This document shows positions 1-12,229 of a stretch of 64,000 nucleotides of DNA, in pieces. Both the position numbers and the translations under genes were made by a program. This stretch comes from Berghia stephanieae (lineage: Eukaryota > Mollusca > Gastropoda > Nudibranchia > Aeolidiidae). The number at the start of each line of letters is the position of its first letter. Within the stretch, counting starts at the first letter, position 1. The stretch spans positions 145,056,337 through 145,120,336 of the forward strand of contig CM067442.1 in NCBI GenBank assembly GCA_034508935.3, written 5' to 3'. The notes below the pieces were generated by a model that was not told the DNA's origin, searched no databases, and saw nothing but the letters and a program-made list of their open reading frames with translations.

Positions 1-168
1 TCATTGTAATTTAAGTTTTCACCAAGGGACCATTGACTTCAATCACGCCCAAGTCACACCAAAGTTATTTCTCTCTTATTGAACTGGGATAATGGAGGAA
101 ATTATATTATATTTTGAAAGAAATTTGATCTCACTGTTAAAGGGTTAATTGGTCAATTACCAAAAAAA

Positions 169-170
169 TT

Positions 171-221
<51 letters not shown>
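169..221. repeat. (ATA)n microsatellite
   Basis: A run of ATA/AAT triplets interrupts otherwise AT-rich sequence. Nothing else recognisable is seen in 1-800, which is probably intron of the gene whose last exons follow. Confidence 0.95.
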
Positions 222-222
<1 letters not shown>

Positions 223-805
223 TTTTAAAAACCCAAAGGAAGAATCTGGCATGATGTACATAGTAATGTCTATTTTTAAACATTCGCTTAAAACGTATCT
301 GTTTCGATTTTAGTAGATGATGTGAGAAGCAAGATAGGCGTCTGGTTTCTGTTGTGTTGTGTGTGTGCTTGTGTGTGTAAATGAGTTTGTTTCAGCCAAA
401 GTAATTTGTAATTTAAGCGTTTAGAGTCTGGTGTCTCAGAGTTATAGCGCTTTGTAAGTTTTCAGTTTTATTTTTATTATGTCTTAATGTATTTATTTTT
501 TTGTTTTCTTCAAAACGCTGTGTATATTTTAAAACCAGTGTTGCAATTTTAACCAATTTTCTCTGCCCTGCACATATAAACTACATGTTGTGACTCCCAA
601 TAATGAGAAATGCCTAAAGGGATAAATCATGCATTTGAAATAACCAAGCAATGATTTGATTGGTTGCATGCTTATGAGCATTTTTCTTTTCGACAACTGT
701 CACCCTACCCTTCGTTTTTTTTAACTATAGTAACGTTGTACAACTTGAAGAATCCAGAGTTTTTATTGAATTATTCATTTTACCTTTTGCTTCCATTTAT
801 TTCAG

Positions 806-869
806 TATGAAAAGAGCAAGCTCCTTGTCAGTGCTTAATATTATCAGCAGTACAGACGACAAATTGCAT
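806..869 (+). CDS. Penultimate coding exon of an unidentified gene
   Basis: The exon lies between a pyrimidine-rich acceptor ending TTTCAG (to 805) and a GTGAGT donor (870). The frame that joins to the next exon reads MKRASSLSVLNII then STDDKLH. The other two frames close quickly. The phase is one base from the split codon followed by 21 codons. It is basic and Ser-rich, with a KRASS motif resembling a basophilic-kinase site. I do not recognise the protein; only about 50 C-terminal residues are visible in the window. Confidence 0.6.
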
Positions 870-1018
870 GTGAGTATTTTGCCTTATTGTCATTTCTAGT
901 TCTTGCAAATTCCTTTAGGATTGATAATGGTAAGTCATAGATTTTGAGAGATTGTTGGAAAGTCATCCTCAAGCTCTTTTTGCATAGAGAATTATGCATA
1001 TTCATTCATTTAACATTT

Positions 1019-1400
<382 letters not shown>

Positions 1401-2452
1401 ACATTTGCTGGAAAGTAATCTGTTAACTCTTATTGCATATTGAATCATGCATATTCATTTTGAATCCACAAAACTTTCTTCCATTAAAGATAGCAGTGAC
1501 ACTGCCAATTTTATGGCAATTCTTAGCTTTTTAAATGTTAATTTTTTCCACACAAAAAAAAATGTTACCTTCGAAATTATTGAATGCAGTAAAGCAATTG
1601 ACTGCCTTTATACTAAATTGTCACCAAAATTGATCTCGGTAGTTTTGTTGTGCTGCTTGATATAAATTGTGAAAACTTTGAGACAAATTGAACTAAAATT
1701 TAAATTACCTAGTTTTATTTCATTGGTGAAAAGCGTCATACTTTTTTTTGAAATGATAAACCTGGAAAGAAGTGGTTTATTGAAAAGATCAACAAATAGC
1801 AGCTGACAGAAAGATAACGAGAACCATGAACCATAATATATAAGGTGATAGAGGATTTGACAAATGATGAAACTTAAACACAAATCAGCTTTTGCCACTA
1901 CCACGTTATTTGTCAAAGTTATGCTCCTCAAATCATGTCTGTAGAATATTTAATATATTTGAACATCTTATCCCTTTCACTCACTCAACCCTAACACCGA
2001 CTATATCCGTTGTTCCTGAGACAAATTATTGGCTATTTTCAAAGCTAAAAACCATTGAAAAAAAAAAATCAAAAAAACTGGACCAGATTGAAAGATAAAG
2101 AAGAGTTAATTACAGTCTTAGAAGCAGCAAGCTTTGGAAATCCAGCTTCTGAAGCAAGACTCAAATTCAATTGAAAAGTAAAGTTAACTATGCCACTACC
2201 ACATTATCTCATTCATCTGTAGTGTTTCATTCATCCTGTTTTTTTTGATAAAGGGGAAACCCGAAACATTCATTTGATCTGTTTTTGTAATTAAATTGAA
2301 GCTTACATTCAATTTCACATTATTATTATAATTTTCAATTGATACGATGATTAAGGATATCTTTAAAAGTTTTACAAGTGGATGATCATTCTTGCATCAT
2401 TGATCGGTTTGTAGAATCCAATACTCTCTTAACAAGTACATGTATAGGCTTT

Positions 2453-2472
2453 GGGGGGGGGGGGGGGGGGGG
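2453..2472. repeat. Poly-G tract (20 bp)
   Basis: Twenty consecutive G residues on the plus strand lie in the intron between the two exons of the first gene. Confidence 0.95.
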
Positions 2473-2540
2473 AACAATATAGACACAATGTGGCTTATTC
2501 TCTCTTTGCAGCTTTGTAGTTTGTGACATAACACTCACCT

Positions 2541-2795
2541 TCAGACTGGTGACTCCTTGGTTCATGTCATGTTCTAGGTGGTGGAAAGTTGAGTCTGAAA
2601 TGGTTCTCTACTCAAATTCTTTCACTTCACCCAGGTGTACGATGAGTACCTGGTTGGTAAAAGTGTTGTCTCTGTTGGGAAAAGTTGTAATATATCTGAC
2701 AACTGTAATGTCTCCTTTTACATTTGAAGTGTTGCTGTTAACTTGGGACCCCATGTGATGCGCTTGAAGGACATTAAGTGGATATTGCACTGTAA
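2541..2795 (+). mobile_element. Old copy of tRNA-headed SINE (family A)
   Basis: The body matches the better copies at 42611 and 53449: the AGTTGAGTC block, an ACTCA..TTC block, CAGGTGTAC..ATGAGTACCTGG, the GTTGTCTCTGT block, and a tail with AAGTGGATATTGCAC. The tRNA-like head is badly eroded. This is the most diverged copy in the window, so probably the oldest. Directly downstream is the 3' end of an L2-like LINE. Confidence 0.65.
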
Positions 2796-3185
2796 CAGTC
2801 CCTCCTATATTAAAGACCTTCTAAACATATATGTCCCCAATAGAAACTTGAGGTCAAGCAATGACAAATCAATCCTTGTCAAACCTAAGCCATTGCGTAA
2901 AATAGGTGAACAGTCTTTTCAATTTTCGGTCCCCCATTTTTGGAACTCTCTCCCGTCACACGTGAGATGCTCAGATTCGTTGACAACGTTCAAATCTCGC
3001 TTAAAGTTTTATCTTTTTACGTCATAATGTTGCAATATTATTTTCATATTTTGTTGTTGTTAAATTGAATTCGTATCACGTTTCCTTCACACTTGTCTCA
3101 CTGTAATATGTTTTGTTTTATATCACTGTAAAGCGCTTAGAGCCTGTGACAACGGGGTAAAGCGCTATATTTATTATATATTTAT
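2795..3185 (+). mobile_element. 3' end of an L2/CR1-like LINE (5'-truncated)
   Basis: An open frame (about 2788-3027) encodes the typical C-terminal segment of such reverse transcriptases, including FWNSLPSHVR, then a SLTTFKSRLKFYLF motif and a stop. After it comes a short 3'UTR ending in TGTAAAGCGCTTAGAGCC and then GCGCTATATTTATT. This tail closely resembles the tail of the family A SINEs in the window (TGTAAAGCGCTTTGAGC .. GCGCTATATAA), the usual sign that a LINE mobilises a SINE. Confidence 0.75.
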
Positions 3186-3275
3186 ATTTATATATTATTT
3201 ATTATTATATATAAAAACTTTTTTCTTCTTTTTTTTGTTTTTTTAAAATATGGCTTATCCACCTTCTATTCACAG

Positions 3276-3365
3276 GAAAGCCGTCGGTCTGTTGGAGATT
3301 TGACTGCCGCAGGGAATGGAGACTTCCGACCTAGGGGACGTGCCGCACCAGCAGAGCTATTGTAA
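3276..3365 (+). CDS. Last coding exon of the same unidentified gene, with stop
   Basis: After the acceptor CACAG at 3271-3275 the open frame reads ESRRSVGDLTAAGNG, then DFRPRGRAAPAELL and TAA at 3363-3365. It begins at phase 0, matching the phase-0 end of the exon at 806-869. The GC content and codon-like character stand out from the AT-rich flanks. SRRSV is another RxxS-type motif. The 2.4-kb intron before it holds a short DNA transposon, a SINE relic and a LINE 3' end. Identity is unknown. Confidence 0.6.
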   Translation, partial: ESRRSVGDLTAAGNGDFRPRGRAAPAELL

Positions 3366-5022
3366 CATTGGCCTAGTTTTTAGTTTATTAGTTAAATGGG
3401 AGATTGAGATGTGTGCTGTGTTTGCCTGGTGAACATGTGAAGGGAAATAAGGAGAGAAAAAAATTGGTTACATTGTACATTTTTTCTGGGGTGTGTGGAA
3501 TTTATGAGAGTGTGCGTGTTGGTACAGATGTGCCATGTTTGTTTTTGATAAATGTATATATATTAATGATTTTTATGAAATGGAAGTTGCTGTAAACTTG
3601 AAATTGAAATGAAAGATGGGAATTTTATTTATTTTTCAATATATTTTTTTTTTTTGGGTCTTCAATGTATGCAGTGTTGGAACGATGAAATAGTGTCAAT
3701 TTACTTTATACCTTTAAATGTCAGGTTCAGTCATGTTCAGATATTGCCTTTATTTATATTGGTGCAAACGGTATTGGTATGAGTGATGCCAGGTTTTTAT
3801 TTGACTAAAGGCTCGTTTAAATCCATTTTCTTGTCGAGGCAATTTGAAAAAAAAAATTGTCTTTGGGTATCTTGACTCAAAGATTGTTTTCCCCAGTGAT
3901 TGATTGACTTATCATTGAAGATCAGTTGCAGCCTTTTTGGTAATTTGAAAAAAGACAAAAAAAACGAGAAAAAGAAAGAATCATCTTACAAAATTACATT
4001 TTTAAAAACATTATTACTATTATTGTGAGATGATCAAACGATAACAGTTAAAAATCTTCTGTAAAAGGAATCTTATAATGTAATCTTTTAAAAAGTTGTT
4101 TGATTTGTGACCAATTGTCTCAAAATGGTATTATGTCGGGATGAATTGGACTTAGAACAGTGAGTTTAGGATTACGATGATAAAATTCGATTTATTTTGC
4201 AAGGTAAGAAATTGTATGAAATGAACTCAGTTTTCATATTTGTGGTTGTAAATTAGTTCGTCCCGGCATAATATCGCTGTGGGACAGCGGGCCAAGAAGG
4301 ATACCCATCACTTTTGGATCAAGAAGATGACGGTCTTGAATCTGGTTGAGATTTAGAATCTCTTTCTCTGGGCATTGTAATTTTCTGTGAAATTCCCTCC
4401 CTTTACAGTCGGTCTATTACAGTTACAGGTTGTTTATCACACTGGAATTGTTATCCTTGAAACAATACAATAAGTTTTTTGGGGGTTTTTATGTTTTTTT
4501 TACGGGGTTTTTTTTTCTGTAACAAATACGGTATAAACTGGTTAAATCAAAATCAGTAAACCAGAAAGAATTTCAAATGTAATTTTCCTCTTTATTTCCA
4601 TTGTTAACAACAATCTCTCGAAAATCTGAAAGCCTAATGGTCAAACCATATTTAGTATGAGGCTACTATGTGCATGGCCAACGTTAATAAAGTAATTTAC
4701 ATATACTTGATATTGTACACTCTGCTCAGAAAGTACTGTTGCCCATACATCATGCCAATAATTGGACATCATTCCAGCACAACAAAACTTCTAACTTGAT
4801 AACGTAAGGATAACGATAGACCACGGCAATTCTCATGTTTTCCGTGATTTTATTCTCATTTTCAGTCCCAAAATGTATCTTTATATTCTTTTGGGTTTTG
4901 GTTTAACCAGTATTTACTTCACTGTACTCTAAATTGATTTTGGTTCGTATCCATGAAAATTCCATTGAACAAATTGTAAATATACAGGGAAATAATTTGA
5001 TGATTTTAAGTTTTGAAATAAA
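3366..5022 (+). other. Probable 3'UTR of the first gene
   Basis: AT-rich non-coding sequence follows the stop codon. Candidate polyadenylation hexamers AATAAA occur at 4686-4691 and 5017-5022, so the 3'UTR could be 1.3-1.7 kb. A short inverted-repeat element at 4106-4293 would lie inside it. The true transcript end cannot be seen from the sequence. Confidence 0.35.
4106..4293. mobile_element. Inverted-repeat element, GTCTCAAAA family (family C)
   Basis: The left end GTGACCAATTGTCTCAAAAT and the following GGTATTATGTCGGGATGAA are inverted at the right end as TTCGTCCCGGCATAATATCG, then CTGTGGGACAGC. The arms are about 35 bp with several mismatches; the body is AT-rich and non-coding. Related arms occur at 41465-41692, 42131-42170, about 48757-49054 and 49077-49125. 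Confidence 0.6.
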
Positions 5023-5878
5023 CTTGTCTTTTGTAGAAAAGAACTCTTATAAAGTGCAATAATTTCTCAAAAAAAGTAAGAGCAGGTTTACATAATATTT
5101 CACTTTACACATAAAACACTGCCTCAAGAATTTGATTAAATGATCACATTAATTGTACTTTGAATCATAATGACTATTGATGGACAGGGCAGTTGTACCA
5201 CGGTCAACGATTGAATAAGAAAGTGATGAATTTGGAAGTGACTGTCCATCATACAAAATTAAGAGTCAATTATTAGATTATTGAATTGTGCTTGTAGATT
5301 GCTTATATTTTCTTCAGTCAATCAAGGTAAATTAAGTAAATGGCCTGTGGCTGAGTCTGCAAAATCACTCAAAGTGAGGCTTTCTTGTTTTTTTTTTTCA
5401 CTTCTATAAGAATATTGTACATTTAAGAAAAAAAAGTAGATTCTGCTTGATGTTCAACATTTTGCTTAATTTATTATCTATCAGCTATCATTTGACACTA
5501 ATCTTTTTCTTCGAATGAGATGCCATCTTGATGAAAGCCTGGAAAAAGGGAAAGTCATGCCAATTGTATTTGACAAAGCTATTCGAGTGTCATATTTTTT
5601 TTTTAGATAGAAAACACAAAGGTGATAAATTTCTAGCCATGTCCTCAAACCATGACTGATAAGCAAAGATTCACTAACTACACGTTTTAACATATCTCAT
5701 AATTGACTGTACAGGCTGCAATAATACACCAGAGATAACAGGGAAGAAGAAGAGGAAGCAGGGACATACACACCAAAATGTCTCATCTGTCCCCTTAGCC
5801 AATTTTCTGGGCCAAATAGATGGTTATATTATTCCAGTGTAACGAATCGGTGAACCTGATACACACAATTTGATGACA

Positions 5879-5881
<3 letters not shown>
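5023..5881. other. AT-rich non-coding stretch
   Basis: No exon-like, RNA or repeat structure was recognised. The only longer open frame here (5481-5693, minus) shows no domain or repeat homology within the window. Confidence 0.5.

Positions 5882-5914
<33 letters not shown>
5882..5914. repeat. Poly-C tract (33 bp)
   Basis: Thirty-three consecutive C residues are followed by ACCACACC. The opposite strand is poly-G. Confidence 0.95.
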
Positions 5915-6096
5915 ACCACACCTTTAGGATATCACATTACACAAATATTGACTCAGCCAGAGGTCTTTCAGTCTTTCTGTGAATGTAGTGGTATCTGGAT
6001 CCCATTCCCATCTGCCTGTCCTCTGGATTGCAACAAGCCCTGCACATTGTCGTCTTCGTCGCCGTCATCTACAACAGACCGACTTCTTCATAAACT

Positions 6097-6307
6097 CAGA
6101 CCTGCCTAACCTGCAGGGATTTTTTTTTTCTCTCTCTCTTCTTTATTCATCTCTTTTTTTTTTTCTTTCTTTTTTTTTAAATTTTGATTTGTCTTCAATC
6201 TAGATATTTTATTTTTACTTCTTGTTTTTAAATCTAATTGGGGTTTCTTCTTTTTGAAAATATTCAATTCTCGGATGATTGTTGATTTCTTTGGGTTGGC
6301 AGGTCTG
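6097..6307. mobile_element. Short TIR transposon, CAGACCTGCC family, copy 2
   Basis: The left end CAGACCTGCCTAACC and right end GGGTTGGCAGGTCTG are inverted repeats of about 14 bp. The 211-bp body is a polypyrimidine/T-rich tract without coding potential. Unlike copies 1 and 3, no matching 6-bp flank duplication is visible (TAAACT versus AATTTT), so it may be old or rearranged. Confidence 0.6.
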
Positions 6308-6559
6308 AATTTTGTTGTATTCTTTTTTTTATTTTTACAACCTTCCTTCCTTCCATCCACCCATTTAAATTACCTTATCATAAATGTATTCACGTGATAT
6401 CACCTAATAACCTTCATTCAATTCGTCAAAATTTTTATCATAATAGTAGTTCTGATTTGAATTGATTTGTCTCGTATTGTTTATATTACATTGCCATTAT
6501 TATAATTATTACGTTTGTAGATGTCCATCTGTCCATCTGCTTAGTGCTGTATTGTTGCG

Positions 6560-6576
6560 TATTATTATTATTATTA

Positions 6577-6619
<43 letters not shown>

Positions 6620-6655
6620 ATTATTATTATTATTGTTATCATTATGATTATCATT
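6560..6655. repeat. (ATT)n microsatellite
   Basis: ATT triplets with a few interruptions (TTTT, GTT, ATC). Confidence 0.95.
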
Positions 6656-8253
6656 ATAATTGAATTTAGTTCTTATGAAATATCAATCAATATCTGCATC
6701 CATATCTGAGTTTGTTGATAGTTCGAAAGAAAAATTTGACGATGTTCTCTGCAGCCAGTGTATTCATTCAGTGACCTCCCATGGCCTCTCTTTGCCTTCT
6801 TAATCAGATGTTCAAGCATTTGTTATCCTGATAAAACCAGCAAGATATGAAATAAGGTTAACGTGAAATTGAACCCTATATAAATCATCAAAAATCAAAT
6901 CATTCACACTGACTGCCATGCCTTGCTCTTCTCAGAATTCCTACCTCTACTCTATTTTGATTTTTCGCCAGGGTGAGATTATCATCTTTTTGGTAATTTT
7001 ATATTTTTTGCCAAAGGAGAACAATACTTAGAATGATGAGAAGAGATCAATAGGCGTCTTGCATTCTTTGTGTTGGGTTGTTTTTAAAGATGATGATACA
7101 CTAGGTAAAACAGCTTATAATGAGTACACAACAGACAGGTTATCTGTGCTAAAACTAAAACCGCCCATGGTTAAGATGGACAGGGATGCCCCTTTTTCCA
7201 GCTATTGGTCTGTTTTGGTCAAAATTGATGAGTTGGGTTTTTTTTTTAAACGAAACTATTGGTTGTTGAAACGTTTAATAGGAAGCTAGATGGGTATATT
7301 ATGTATTCTTTTCTATGATTTAAGGGCAATACCATTTGATGAAGGAAAGCTTTATACAAAATATTTTATATATGCGTTATACAAGAAAAACTTTCAGGCT
7401 TTTTTAAAAATTAAATATAAGCTTAGGGTATCTCTGGATGAAGAAAATGAAAAAGATGACGATGCGGATGGAATCTGTCTTTGTGAATGAAATTGAAGCT
7501 GTTATTCCATTTTATTTTATTATTGTTATTGATGTCTTCAAGCTTCAAGCAGCAACACTGGCATTGTATCATCATCATCATCATCATCATCATCGATACA
7601 ACAAGTGGGTGTACAAGTGCAAAGAAATTGATCACTCATATTGTGTGCTTTTATATACAAAATAGAATAACTCGAGGTGTGAATGGAAATTGTCATGACG
7701 TAATAACGACTAAATTAGGCTGTGGTGCGTTGATCTTCTTAGTGAAACGAGCAGCTTTGTTTTGAGGTGCAAGAAAAGGAAAAAATGTTTCTTAATTATT
7801 ATTATTATTAATGCTTGCCACCACGATGCTTTATGAATGATACATACACGGTTAAAAGTGCTCGTCATTTGATTTTGTATTCGTGCTTTTTTTTTTTTTT
7901 CCATTTTAAAAATTCAAGTTTTTATTCCATCATCGAAATTCTGGTCAAAATTCCAAGCGTGATAATGATAGTGTCAGTGATACAATAGTAAGGTAGGAAG
8001 CAAACCAAGTTGTTGTTTTGAGATTGCAACACTCATTTTTTTTAAAAAGAAAAGAAATTCTTTATTTTCCATTCTGCATTTACCCATTGTACAATCAGTG
8101 TTTGGTCGCTTTGTTGATTTGGAGAGTCTCACTTTGCAGTTTGTTTTAATTGCCCCGTAGGTCTGTGATTTTTAAATTTTTGTTTTGTTCAGTCTGATGT
8201 GATGTAGAGTAATTATTAACTTTTGGAGGCCTTTGATGTTAATCATTACATTA

Positions 8254-8255
<2 letters not shown>
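6656..8255. other. Non-coding AT-rich stretch
   Basis: It holds a short (CAT)n run at 7568-7593 and scattered T and A tracts. The frames at 7059-7289 and 7438-7765 lack codon bias, domains or splice context, and I do not regard them as genes. Confidence 0.5.

Positions 8256-8327
<72 letters not shown>
8256..8327. repeat. (ATT)n microsatellite
   Basis: A clean ATT array of about 72 bp is followed by degenerate CAT/GAT triplets. Confidence 0.95.
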
Positions 8328-9228
8328 GATATCATCATCATTGTTATCAATTTCATCGATATCATCACGTTGTTAGTTTGATAACTGGCCTGGCACGATA
8401 TATGATTGCATGATACATGATGTTCATGGTGATATTTTACTGACCAGATTCTGTCGATTGTCATCAGTGTGATACATGTACAGTCCAAGCATTGACGAAA
8501 TCTCAAAGAGACATTCCATGAGTTTAGTCGACAGCCAGCACTAGCACTTCCTTACCAATTTTTCTGTAGTTTTTGGGGGGTTTTTTGTTTTTCTTTTTCC
8601 AGCCAGTCCAATCTAAGTGTTTGGTTGTTTGGTTGTTTTTGTTTTGTTTTTTTGTTTTTTGCCAACTGGCTCAGTCTAAATGTAGTCAATTTTTTAAACA
8701 AGTTAAGTCCCCTTTTAAACGCTTGAGGGTTTATTTCAAACAAGAAAAGATTGAAATAATCATGGTGTCACACACAGAGCAGTGGCATATATTTATAAGT
8801 CTCTTGCTCATTGGAGAAAGAAAAAAAAAGAAAGCAGGGCTTGAAACCCAGGTCCACTTGCAATGCCCTATCACTATCAGTGAATCTGATAAGTAGCAGG
8901 CAGAAAGCACCTGTAGTCAACCGAAAATGGAATGTCTCGGAATATGCCCTTACATGTCCTTACCACTGTATGTCCATCTCCACACCCCATATACAATTCA
9001 ATACCTACATCAATCAAGCCATTGTCCTCGTCACTCTCATTCATCAAGTTTTGCTTTGTCATAATTGATGCAATAATTTCTCTATCATTCCATCTGCAAC
9101 TTACTTAGTCATGGAGCTTTCCGATTGCATATCGTAGCTTGTTTGTTCTTTGTCTGCGTCTGTTAAAAAGTGTACGTACTTTGTCAACAAAAAAATGTAT
9201 AATCATTGTTTTGTTTTTTTTTATTAAT
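8328..9228. other. Non-coding stretch, no recognised content
   Basis: It contains T/G-rich stretches (8570-8670) and mixed sequence. No domain, tRNA-like box or inverted repeat was found by eye. Confidence 0.45.
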
Positions 9229-9234
9229 ATTTTT

Positions 9235-9270
9235 ATGATCATAATGATAATAATGATAATAATAAAAATA

Positions 9271-9309
<39 letters not shown>

Positions 9310-9310
9310 T
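9235..9310. repeat. (ATT)n / (ATA)n microsatellite
   Basis: A degenerate ATA/ATG run leads into a clean ATT array. Confidence 0.95.
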
Positions 9311-10344
9311 CCATCATCAGCATATTATATTAATATTATTATTACGATGACACTGTGTAGGGTGGGTTATTGGATCTCCTCATTGTAATTATAATCCCTT
9401 TAAGTTTATTGTACATAGACACGACCCATTCGGTTATGGACAACCGTTATTAATAATAATATAATAAGACATTGGTTTTCTTGGTGTTTTATTTTCAACC
9501 GAAATTAATTTTGAAGCAGAATTTTTAGTTCATAAAAATATAAGAAGAGGGAAAATAATAAAAGATAGGATACGAGAACATAGAACAAATTTTAACCAAT
9601 TTAGAACAAGGTAATTCTTATTAATCAATAATTGTTCTTTATATGTTATTCTCCTTTTTCATGTTTATGATATGTTATTGTAATGACTATTCATATCATT
9701 TTATTGTAAGTAAAAAAAAACAAAAACAAACAAATTTGTTCGTTCGGTAAAAAGAAAGGGCAAGGTGAAGCATTTAATTTAAAGTTCACAATGAACGAGA
9801 ATTGGTCAGTGTTTTTAAATACCGTAATTTGATTATTGTTGCTTGGTAGAAAGTAGTTTTAAAAGGTTTGCTAATTTATGGTAACGGATATTGTCTGTAT
9901 GAATTGAAATGAGTTGTCACAAGGTTGGATCATGTGACATACCAAGTCATTTAGGTCATGTTGACCATAATAGGAATGTTTGTAATATGAATCGCCCTTT
10001 CTCTTGGCCACCTTTCAAGTAGTCGCTCTCCAATTTATATTATATTATTGAAAATATTTTTTTGTTATTTACTTTATTTTTTTCTTTTTTTTTTTGGTCA
10101 AATTTTTAACTTATTATCAAGAGTCTAAAGCAGTCTTTGATTATTTTCTGTGCACTTCTGTTTTGACAGTTTATCGCTGCATAGGGAAATGAAAATAGAA
10201 ATTGGACTTGAAATATTGAACCAGCTAATGTGATTAAATATTTTTGCTGACACTAAGTTGATTTGGTGTTGGTTTGCTTTGTTATGATTGTGTTGTAGGT
10301 TGTTATCACCATTTCTGTTTTCTTCCTAGCTAGAATTAAGATTG

Positions 10345-10965
10345 GTCTTATAAAGGTTGGGGTATTTTGACCTCCCATGGTGGGCAAGGAGGTCTATGTT
10401 ACTATGTTGTTGTGTGCTCTATTCCCTCTATCTGGGTGAGGTTCCTGACCTCCCATAGTGGGCAGGGAGGTTCTTACTGTCTTCTATCCCCCTATATCTG
10501 TTTTCCAACTTGCTTTCTGTCTTTGTCTTGGAATGAGATTACTTAGTTTTGTCATGGCCCTGGCCGGATACCATCGCTGAGAGGGAAACAGTCAAATGTA
10601 TAGTTATTGTTTTGGGAGATGATATTTTTTCCTTGTAAATTATCTCTGTTGTTATGTATTATTATTATAGTTGTTGTTTTGAATTTATAATGTAAGCATT
10701 TGAGTGTATTCTTCTAAATTGGGACCTGTGCTCGTGTATGGATGAGACTTATAGGTGATCTCAAACTTAGTACATTGGTGGTATGCTCTTGGAATCTACA
10801 TCTGATCCCTATTTGGTCCCAGTTCCCCTATGTCTTACTTTTTCTTGGGTGCTTTAATTGTAATTCTAGAACTTTTTACTATCCCATTTTCTTCCTATTT
10901 ACTGGCGCTGATATAACCTAAATGTGTTGCAAGCGCCGTAAAACCCTTAAAAACAAAACAAAAAC
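10345..10965 (+). mobile_element. SINE-like repeat, family B, copy 1
   Basis: This block of about 620 bp is repeated in part at 10970-11215 and 11215-11702 (plus) and at 27430-27568 with 28970-29311 and 33720-34150 (minus). Landmarks in order are GACCTCCCATAGTGGGCAGG, the GTCTTTGTCTTGGAATGAGA block, GGCCCTGGCCGG, and a GATCTCAAAC..ATTGGTGGTATGCTC block. The tail is a short hairpin GGCGCT..AGCGCC with GATATAACCT in the loop, followed by an A/C-rich end (AAAACCCTTAAAAAC). It is non-coding. No clear tRNA head was found, so SINE status rests on the tail. Confidence 0.6.
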
Positions 10966-10969
10966 ATAT

Positions 10970-11702
10970 CCCAGATATTTTGTTTTCAAGTTTGCGTTCT
11001 GTCTTTATCTTGAAATGAGAATACATACATGGCCTACTTCGTTTTGTTCTGGCCCCGGCCGAAGTCCATGGCTTAGGGGAAACAATCAGATAGATAGATA
11101 GTATTATAATAATAATTATTATAATGCAGGTTTGGTAGACATTTTTTGTGCTTGTAAATCTTCTTTCATTTGTGTACTGTCATTGTTTGTGTTTTATGCA
11201 TGTTGTAAACATTTGAGCCTCTCATAGTGGGCAGTCACTGTGTCTTCTATACCCTTGTATGTTTTCCTTTCTTGGTTTTTGTCTTTCGTCTTGGAATAAT
11301 GAGATTACTTGGGTTTTTCCTTTCCCTTGTCGGATTCATTCGCTGGAATGGAAAAAGTCAAAGGTATATTTAAAGTTTTGGGAGACTTGTGTTTTTCCAT
11401 GTAAATCATATCTCTGTTATATGTATGTTATTGTTGCTTTGAATGTATAATGTAAGCATTTGAGCGTGTTCCTCTCAGTGGGAACCTGTGATTGTGTCTA
11501 CATGAGGATTTTTGGTGATCTCAAACCGATTACACTGATACTGATAGTGATAGATGCTGTTGGAATCTACATGTTTCCTATTTGAACCATCACCCTTTGT
11601 CTTACTTTTCTTGTATGCTTTGAATTGTAAATCTGGAATTTTTTACTATCCATTTTCTTCCTTTTTACAGGCGCTGAAATGACCTAAATGTGCCGCAATA
11701 CC
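10970..11702 (+). mobile_element. Two further family B copies, head to tail
   Basis: About 10970-11215 is a partial copy (TCTGTCTTTATCTTGAAATG, CTGGCCCCGGCCG). About 11215-11702 is a second copy running from CTCATAGTGGGCAG to the tail GGCGCTGAAATGACCTAAAT with an A-rich end. Together with the copy at 10345 they form a tandem cluster of diverged units. Confidence 0.55.
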
Positions 11703-11714
11703 CTTAAAACGAAA

Positions 11715-12227
11715 CATTTGAGTAGTGAGGTAGTGATGAAGATGAGGTGGTGGTGGTGCTTGTAGTAGTAGTGGTAGTGAATGTGATGTGGTGGTGGTAG
11801 TGATGATGATGTAGTGGTGATGGTGGTTGTAGAACAATTGGTCGTGATGATGATGTGGTGGTAATGGTGGTTGTAGTACAAATTGTTGTAGTAGTAGTGG
11901 TTGTGGTGGTGGTTGAAGTAGATTCAGTTGTTGTGATAATGATGTGGTTGTGATGGTTGTAGTAGTAGTGGTGGTAATGATGATGTGGTGGTGGTGGTTG
12001 TTGTAGAGTGGTAATGATGATGTGGTGGTGATTGCAGTAGTAGAGGTAGTGATGATGGTTGTGATACTAATGGTGATGATGATGTGGTGGTTGGAGGGGA
12101 GAGTATACTAACAAATTGACATCACTGGAATTTGCCCGGAGCCCGGAATGTTTTGCTCCAGGCCGGAGTTTTTTTTTCCGCAGAAACCGGAGTTTTTTCC
12201 GGAGAAACCGGAGTTTTGGCTTCACTG
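11715..12227 (+). repeat. GATGATGTGGTGG minisatellite with CCGGAG module, copy 1
   Basis: A degenerate minisatellite of TAGTGGTAGTGATGATGATG and GTGGTGGTGGTTGTAG blocks runs to about 12100. It is followed by a unique end containing CAAATTGACATCACTGGAAT, GCCCGGAGCCCGGAAT and repeated ACCGGAGTTTT. The same minisatellite-plus-module arrangement occurs at 32695-33247, so the whole is one dispersed repeat, not a simple repeat that arose in place. Confidence 0.7.
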
Positions 12228-12229
12228 TA

